In this document: piece by piece, positions 59,613-64,000 of the stretch | Layout: each line of letters opens with the position of its first letter | Numbering within the stretch: position 1 is the first letter of the stretch | Source: Branchiostoma floridae | Lineage: Eukaryota; Chordata; Leptocardii; Amphioxiformes; Branchiostomatidae | Reading direction: 5' to 3' | DNA length: 64,000 nt | Assembly (NCBI RefSeq): GCF_000003815.2 | Contig: NC_049982.1 | Span: forward strand, 13,029,762-13,093,761 | The notes under the pieces: generated by a model | Databases searched by the model: none | Seen by the model: the letters and a program-made list of their open reading frames with translations, nothing else | What the model was told of the DNA's origin: nothing | Program-made: the position numbers and the translations under genes

Positions 59613-60608
59613 ATGCCAAGGCGTAAAAATAAAAGTAAAAAGGTGCTGACAAAGTTAAGTGCATGGAAGGCAGAACAGGAAAATAAGAAGACAGCTGATG
59701 AGCAGAGCATTGCGGGACAGGAGAAAGCTGAAGAGCAGCAAGTAGAGGGAGCAAGAGAAAGGCTGGCTGATGAGCAGGAGTGTGAGGTAACAGGGGAGTG
59801 GCAGGGGGAAGAGTTCATGTTCAACCCCTTCACAGCAAATGATCAGTTGCAGCTGGCAGGTCAGTTGAATCTTTCAATTGAACAATATATCAATATCGAG
59901 CAAAGGAATGTTCCTTTGGAGACACCCGTCAATCTCATTAGGATGGAAGGGGATGGAAATTGTTTCTATAGAGCAGTAAGTTTCCATATCTTTGGTACTC
60001 AAGAGTATCATGCTGTACTCAGGCAGCGTATGATTGAATACATGTCAACAATGTCTGAGGATCTTTGCAGTTTGTTATTGGAACCAGGACAAACCATGGA
60101 GAAGTTCCTGTCTGGTGAGTGTCATCCTGAGGGCCCTCCAGCAAATCTTGGTACGTGGGCCACGCAGGTTGAAATAGAGGCAATGTCCTTACTACTGGGA
60201 AGATGCATCTTTGTGTACGGTAAGCATGGCAACGATTGGGCATGGATGAAGTACCCATTAAGGGAAAGTACTTGTGATAGAATGTTAGACGGTAGTAATG
60301 CATTGTACATACAAAATACAAACCTTGACCACTTTGATGTAGTAACAACAGTTTTGAGACGTAGACAGACAAGGAGTATGTCCCGGTGCCACAGAGAAGA
60401 AGCTACAGAGGTCTCACAAGTTCCCAGTAGCAACAGCAAGCACACACTAATCGACAACGATGATGATGAGGACCGGAAAAGGGCCAGACGGGATCGAGAA
60501 AGGAAGCGATACCATGAGGATCCCCAGTATGCCCGGGCCCAACGGGATCAAAAGAGGACCAAGTATCACACTGGCGATGAGCATGCACAGCAGAAGCGAG
60601 ACCCATGA
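59613..60608 (+). CDS. Helitron OTU-domain protein, copy 2
   Basis: Starts MPRRKNK after GTTTCAGGAGAA, the same acceptor-like leader as copy 1, and gives 331 codons. The N-terminal Glu/Gln-rich part differs clearly from copy 1. The OTU core keeps EGDGNCFYRAV and NLDHFDVV. From about 60090 onward the DNA is identical to copy 1 for about 500 bp. It ends RDP-stop because one C is gained and one A lost within eight bases relative to copy 1; these indels cancel, so the frame after the TGA is the original one. Beyond that a second frame change leads to the next ORF. Intact catalytic residues suggest recent activity of the family. Confidence 0.85.
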   Translation: MPRRKNKSKKVLTKLSAWKAEQENKKTADEQSIAGQEKAEEQQVEGARERLADEQECEVTGEWQGEEFMFNPFTANDQLQLAGQLNLSIEQYINIEQRNVPLETPVNLIRMEGDGNCFYRAVSFHIFGTQEYHAVLRQRMIEYMSTMSEDLCSLLLEPGQTMEKFLSGECHPEGPPANLGTWATQVEIEAMSLLLGRCIFVYGKHGNDWAWMKYPLRESTCDRMLDGSNALYIQNTNLDHFDVVTTVLRRRQTRSMSRCHREEATEVSQVPSSNSKHTLIDNDDDEDRKRARRDRERKRYHEDPQYARAQRDQKRTKYHTGDEHAQQKRDP

Positions 60609-60675
60609 AGAGATAAATATCACTCAGATCCAAATCATAGAGACTTAAAAATAAGAAACGTGCAGATATCACACT

Positions 60676-61701
60676 GTGGATGAGCATGCACAGCAGAAGC
60701 GACACCATGAAAGAGAGAAATATCACACAGATCCAAATCATAGACATTTGAAAGTAAAAAACGTGCAGATTAACAGAGAAAAGCACCAGAATTTAGCTGA
60801 TGTTGAGAGGGACATCGAAAAGTTCCAGATCGAATGCAAAAATGGGCCAGAATATGTCTGCACTGTATGTCATAGGCTTTTGTTTTGCAATCAAGTTGTA
60901 ATCTGTGACAAAGATAAGTATGTTGAGGCTGTTAAGCACTGTTTAACAGGTACGTATGTACATCAATGCAATATAGAATGCACCCCACATGCGTGTCCCA
61001 CAGCAAACTCTTCCAGGGGCCAAGAGTGGATATGTCATTGTTGTCATGAACACTTGTCAAAAAAAAAGACAATTCCATACGAGGCCCAGAGTAACAAGAT
61101 GAAGCTCCCAGAAATACCTCCTGAGCTGAAGAGTCTCAATACTCTGGAGTCGCAACTCATCGCCAAGAGAATACCATTCATGAAAGTTGCAGCTCTCCCG
61201 AAAGGGGGTCAGAAAGGAGTTCTTGGCCCAGTTGTGTGCGTTCCAGCAGATGTGAGCGAAACACATGCAATCCTTCCCAGAATGCCTTCAGAAGCTCAGT
61301 TAATCAAAGTCAAACTTAAGAGGAAGCTTCAGTACAATGCGTATCATATGTATAGACAAATCAGTCCATTGAAGGTGGATGTTGCACTGAAGTACCTTGT
61401 AGAAAATAATGAACATTACAGCGGTACGTCTATTGATGCAGACTGGACTTTGTCGTGGAACAATGGAGAAGGGCTTGTTGAACAATCTGATGCTGAACAT
61501 GGAGGGAATGACAACTTAGAAGTTGATACAACCGCAGAGCACAGCGAGTTTGTCAATGAGGAGGGCAACGATGTGGTAGGACCGACTGGAGATGGAATGG
61601 AAGATGATGAAATGGATGACGTTCTTCGTCGACTTCGACAGGTGAATTTGGAAGAGGCGATCGAAGAAGCCAGACAGGTGAATGTTGCAATGATGTGGTA
61701 G
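60676..61701 (+). CDS. Helitron middle region: basic repeats, Cys-rich DUF6570-like domain, acidic linker
   Basis: The 341-codon frame begins in GTG at 60676; DEHAQQKR is a further unit of the YHxDP-type basic repeats. Next comes a zinc-binding-like segment with YVCTVCHRLLFC, HQCNIECTPHAC and WICHCCHEHL, then a region (LPRMPSEAQLIKVKLKRKLQ) typical of Helitron proteins upstream of Rep. The end is acidic, with GDGMEDDEMDDVL. It stops at TAG inside the second unit of a short internal repeat. The frame differs from the OTU ORF before it and from the Rep frame after it, so it is probably a fragment of one original protein, not a separate gene. The DUF6570 assignment is from memory of domain order. 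Confidence 0.75.
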   Translation: MDEHAQQKRHHEREKYHTDPNHRHLKVKNVQINREKHQNLADVERDIEKFQIECKNGPEYVCTVCHRLLFCNQVVICDKDKYVEAVKHCLTGTYVHQCNIECTPHACPTANSSRGQEWICHCCHEHLSKKKTIPYEAQSNKMKLPEIPPELKSLNTLESQLIAKRIPFMKVAALPKGGQKGVLGPVVCVPADVSETHAILPRMPSEAQLIKVKLKRKLQYNAYHMYRQISPLKVDVALKYLVENNEHYSGTSIDADWTLSWNNGEGLVEQSDAEHGGNDNLEVDTTAEHSEFVNEEGNDVVGPTGDGMEDDEMDDVLRRLRQVNLEEAIEEARQVNVAMMW

Positions 61702-64000
61702 GGCCAACCGGAGATGGCGTGGAAGATGATGAAATGGATGACATTCTTCTACAGGTGGATGTGGAAGAGGCGATCGAAGAAGCTGCTCTGAGCGAGGAAG
61801 AGGAACTGGACAGCCGCTTACGGGGACTGCCGCATGACACTTGCCTCCAGCCAGTAGACATTGGTCAGGATTTCCTAGACCACCACGATGAACGCATCAT
61901 GTGCGTGGCTCCAGGAGAGGGGAAGAAGCCTATTTCTGTGTTTCAGGAGGTTGGAGGAGAGGCAATGTCCTTCCCCGTTCAATTCCCTACAGGCAAGTTT
62001 TCTTTTAATGACGATCGTGATGTACGAGTTACGCCTAGCAAGTACTTCAAGGCGCGCCTCATGGGTGCAGATGCGCGGTTCGCGAGCGACACTAGCTACA
62101 TATTCTTTGCACAGTATGTAACAGAGCTGCACTTCATACAGTCGAATATTTCCATATCTATGCGCAAAGGTTCGCCAATAGCAAGTGATGGCCGCGAAAT
62201 ATCTGCTGGTATGTTATCAAACAAAGAGGACTTACAGTCCATTCTCAAGTCAGACCAGGGCTATCGCTTTCTTCAGCCAGTCAGGGGTACTCCGCAGTTC
62301 TGGGACAAGACGCTAAATGAATTGTTCGCGATGATAAGACAGCTGGGAATTCCAACCTGGTTCGCTACATTTTCTGCGGCAGATTTGCGATGGCCAGAAG
62401 TGTTAGAGGCGATTCGACAAGATCATGGCACAGTACCAGTAAGTGAGTTGTCGTGGGAAGAGCGTTGCAACATTTTGAAGAGTAACCCTGTTACTGCCGC
62501 TCGCATGTTTGATCACAGAGTCAAGCTGTTGTTTAAACATCTCATTAAATCTCCATCGCAACCGATCGGTGAGGTCGTAGACACGTTCACGAGGACTGAG
62601 TTCCAGCAAAGGGGCTCACCTCACATACATTGTTTGTTTTGGGTGAAAGATGCACCAAAATTGGGTGTAAATTCTGAAGAAGAGATCTGCTCTTTTGTGG
62701 ACAGATATGTGTGCTGTCAGCTGCCAAACTCAGAAACAGATAAGGAGTTATTTGACATAGTTAGCCAAGTTCAAATGCACCGAAAGGGTCATACATCATC
62801 ATGCAAGAAAGGTGGCAAGGTCTGTAGGTTCGGATTCCCTAAACCCCCAGTGAAGCAGACATTTCTGTGCAGCCCTGTGGCCCAGCAGGACCTGACCGAT
62901 GAAGAATTGGCATCCAATGCTGAAAGGAAGAAGCAAGCCGAATCCAACCTGAAGAAGTTCTGGGATGTGTTGGACAAGAACAAAGAGCCAGAGAAGTGCT
63001 CTACTGACGACGTTCTCAAGGAGGCAAACCTCACCACTGCGCAGTTGTGTGACGCTTTGAACTTGATGGCAACTAGGAAGCAAGTATTCCTCAGACGTCA
63101 GCCAAAGGACATGTGGGTGAACAATTTCAATCCGCATCTGCTCCGCGCGTGGAATGGTAACATGGACATCCAATATATCTTCGATGCATACAGTTGTGTC
63201 AAGTACATTGTATCGTACATAAGCAAAGCAGAAAGAGAAATGGGAAAGCTGCTCAAAGAGGCTCAGAAAGAGGCAAGGGAAGGTAACGAAGATGTGGTTA
63301 CAGAAATGAGAAAAGTTGGCAGTGCCTACCTTCACCATAGGGAAGTGAGTGCTCAGGAGGCGGTCTATCGGGTCTGTAGCCTGAAGTTGAAGGAGTGCTC
63401 AAGAGCAGTCACATTCATACCGACAGATGAGCAAGCCAATCGCTTGTCGAAACCTTTGGCAGAGATTCAAAGGCTTGCAAGTGAGGGAAACTGTGATGAA
63501 ACAAGCATCTGGATGCCAAGCATTATGGATCGATACAAGGCAAGGCCACTGGAAGAACCCTTCCGATCTATGTGTGCTGCAGAGTTTGTCTCGGAATATC
63601 GCGTCGTTTCTTGTTCGGGCATGCAAGATGATGCCGAGCAGTCGTCCAGAGGAGCAGCAAAACATAACTTGAGGGATAATTTTGGGGTTGTTCAAAAGCG
63701 TACAAGATCTCAGCCTGCAGTCATCCGTTACGCTAAGTTTAACAAAATGAAAGAGCCAGAGCGATTCTACTTGACATTGCTCAAGTTGTACTTGCCACAC
63801 TATCTTGACACGCAGTTGAAACCACCACAGTATGCAAAGTATGAAGAATACTACTCTGATGGGTTTGCACCTTTGTCAGAGGAGAGAGTTAATGTCATTG
63901 TGCATGGGAACAGGTGTAAATTTGAGCAAAATGTTGAGGAAATTGAGCAGGCTCGTAAAGACGTGGAAGACGGTAATCTAGATGATGCTTGGGCCCAGAT
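61692..64000 (+). CDS. Helitron Rep (HUH/Y2) domain, open at the right edge
   Basis: One frame stays open from about 61692 to the window end (about 770 codons) with no stop. It opens with a second NDVVGPTGDG unit shared with the preceding ORF, then the Helitron_like_N region (FPTGKFSFNDDRD, WFATFSAADLRWPE). The HUH metal site is GSPHIHCLFW, with His codons at 62622 and 62628. The paired catalytic tyrosines lie in KYIVSYISK (63204 and 63216). A CKKGGKVCRFGFPKPP segment sits between them, as in other Helitron Rep proteins. Rep nicks and rejoins DNA during rolling-circle transposition. The first ATG in frame is at about 61731. Either a one-base frame change or a 77-base intron (61678-61754) would connect it to the ORF before. 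Long and uninterrupted, so the copy looks young. Confidence 0.9.

Larger units (their letters stand above)
57740..64000 (+). mobile_element. OTU-type Helitron with a duplicated N-terminal ORF, continuing past the right edge
   Basis: The parts in order are: an OTU-protease ORF (57779), a gap and a MITE, a second OTU ORF (59613), a Lys/Arg-rich repeat and Cys-rich ORF (60676), and the HUH Rep domain (61.7 kb to the edge). All are on the plus strand and look like pieces of one long Helitron protein now split by stops and frame changes. The PIF1-type helicase that normally follows Rep would lie outside the window. Neither Helitron terminus (5' TC end or 3' hairpin with CTRR) was identified. Confidence 0.8.

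Noticed and set aside
57827-60786. Minus-strand open frames opposite the OTU ORFs
   Set aside because: They are antisense shadows of a strongly coding plus strand and occur in both copies only because the DNA is duplicated.
62799-63800. Minus-strand open frames opposite the Rep domain
   Set aside because: They are antisense shadows; the plus frame carries HUH and paired-tyrosine motifs.

Overview
The window looks like nuclear DNA of an invertebrate chordate, most likely an amphioxus (Branchiostoma). The evidence is intron-rich genes clearly related to vertebrate ones (CACUL1, a GPR61/62-type receptor, two prokineticins, a p24 cargo receptor) in a sea of short inverted-repeat elements, a tRNA-derived SINE trace, long microsatellites and three 100-N scaffold gaps. 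The species is inferred; no marker gene proves it. Splice sites and reading phases were read by eye.

Layout. 1-3.6 kb: the 5' five exons of CACUL1 on the minus strand, running off the left edge. A possible small three-exon gene of unknown function (about 4.1-5.1 kb, plus) sits head to head with it. 8.5-9.9 kb: a single-exon orphan GPCR of the GPR61/GPR62 type (minus). 9.9-32.1 kb: a gene-poor stretch in which I found only repeats, several of them non-autonomous DNA transposons with visible terminal inverted repeats. 32.1-41.5 kb: two three-exon prokineticin (AVIT-family) genes arranged head to head, with identical exon-2 length and identical intron phases; between them lies a perfect 64-bp palindrome. 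43.8-51.0 kb: a four-exon p24 protein (TMED9/TMED4 type) whose first intron holds two scaffold gaps and probably a misplaced contig. 52.6-53.1 kb: the last two exons of a D-cysteine desulfhydrase/ACC-deaminase-like PLP enzyme. 53.5-57 kb: repeats, including an exact 486-bp tandem duplication and an array of octamer-containing palindromes. 57.7 kb to the right edge: a Helitron with an OTU-protease ORF present twice, a Cys-rich ORF, and the HUH/Y2 Rep domain, whose frame is still open at the window end.

The host genes are not a functional cluster. The strongest biological stories are the divergent prokineticin pair (two secreted ligands that may share regulatory DNA) and the mosaic OTU-Helitron. 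No CRISPR array, rRNA gene or convincing tRNA gene was seen. Many longer open frames are shadows or chance frames that lack an ATG.
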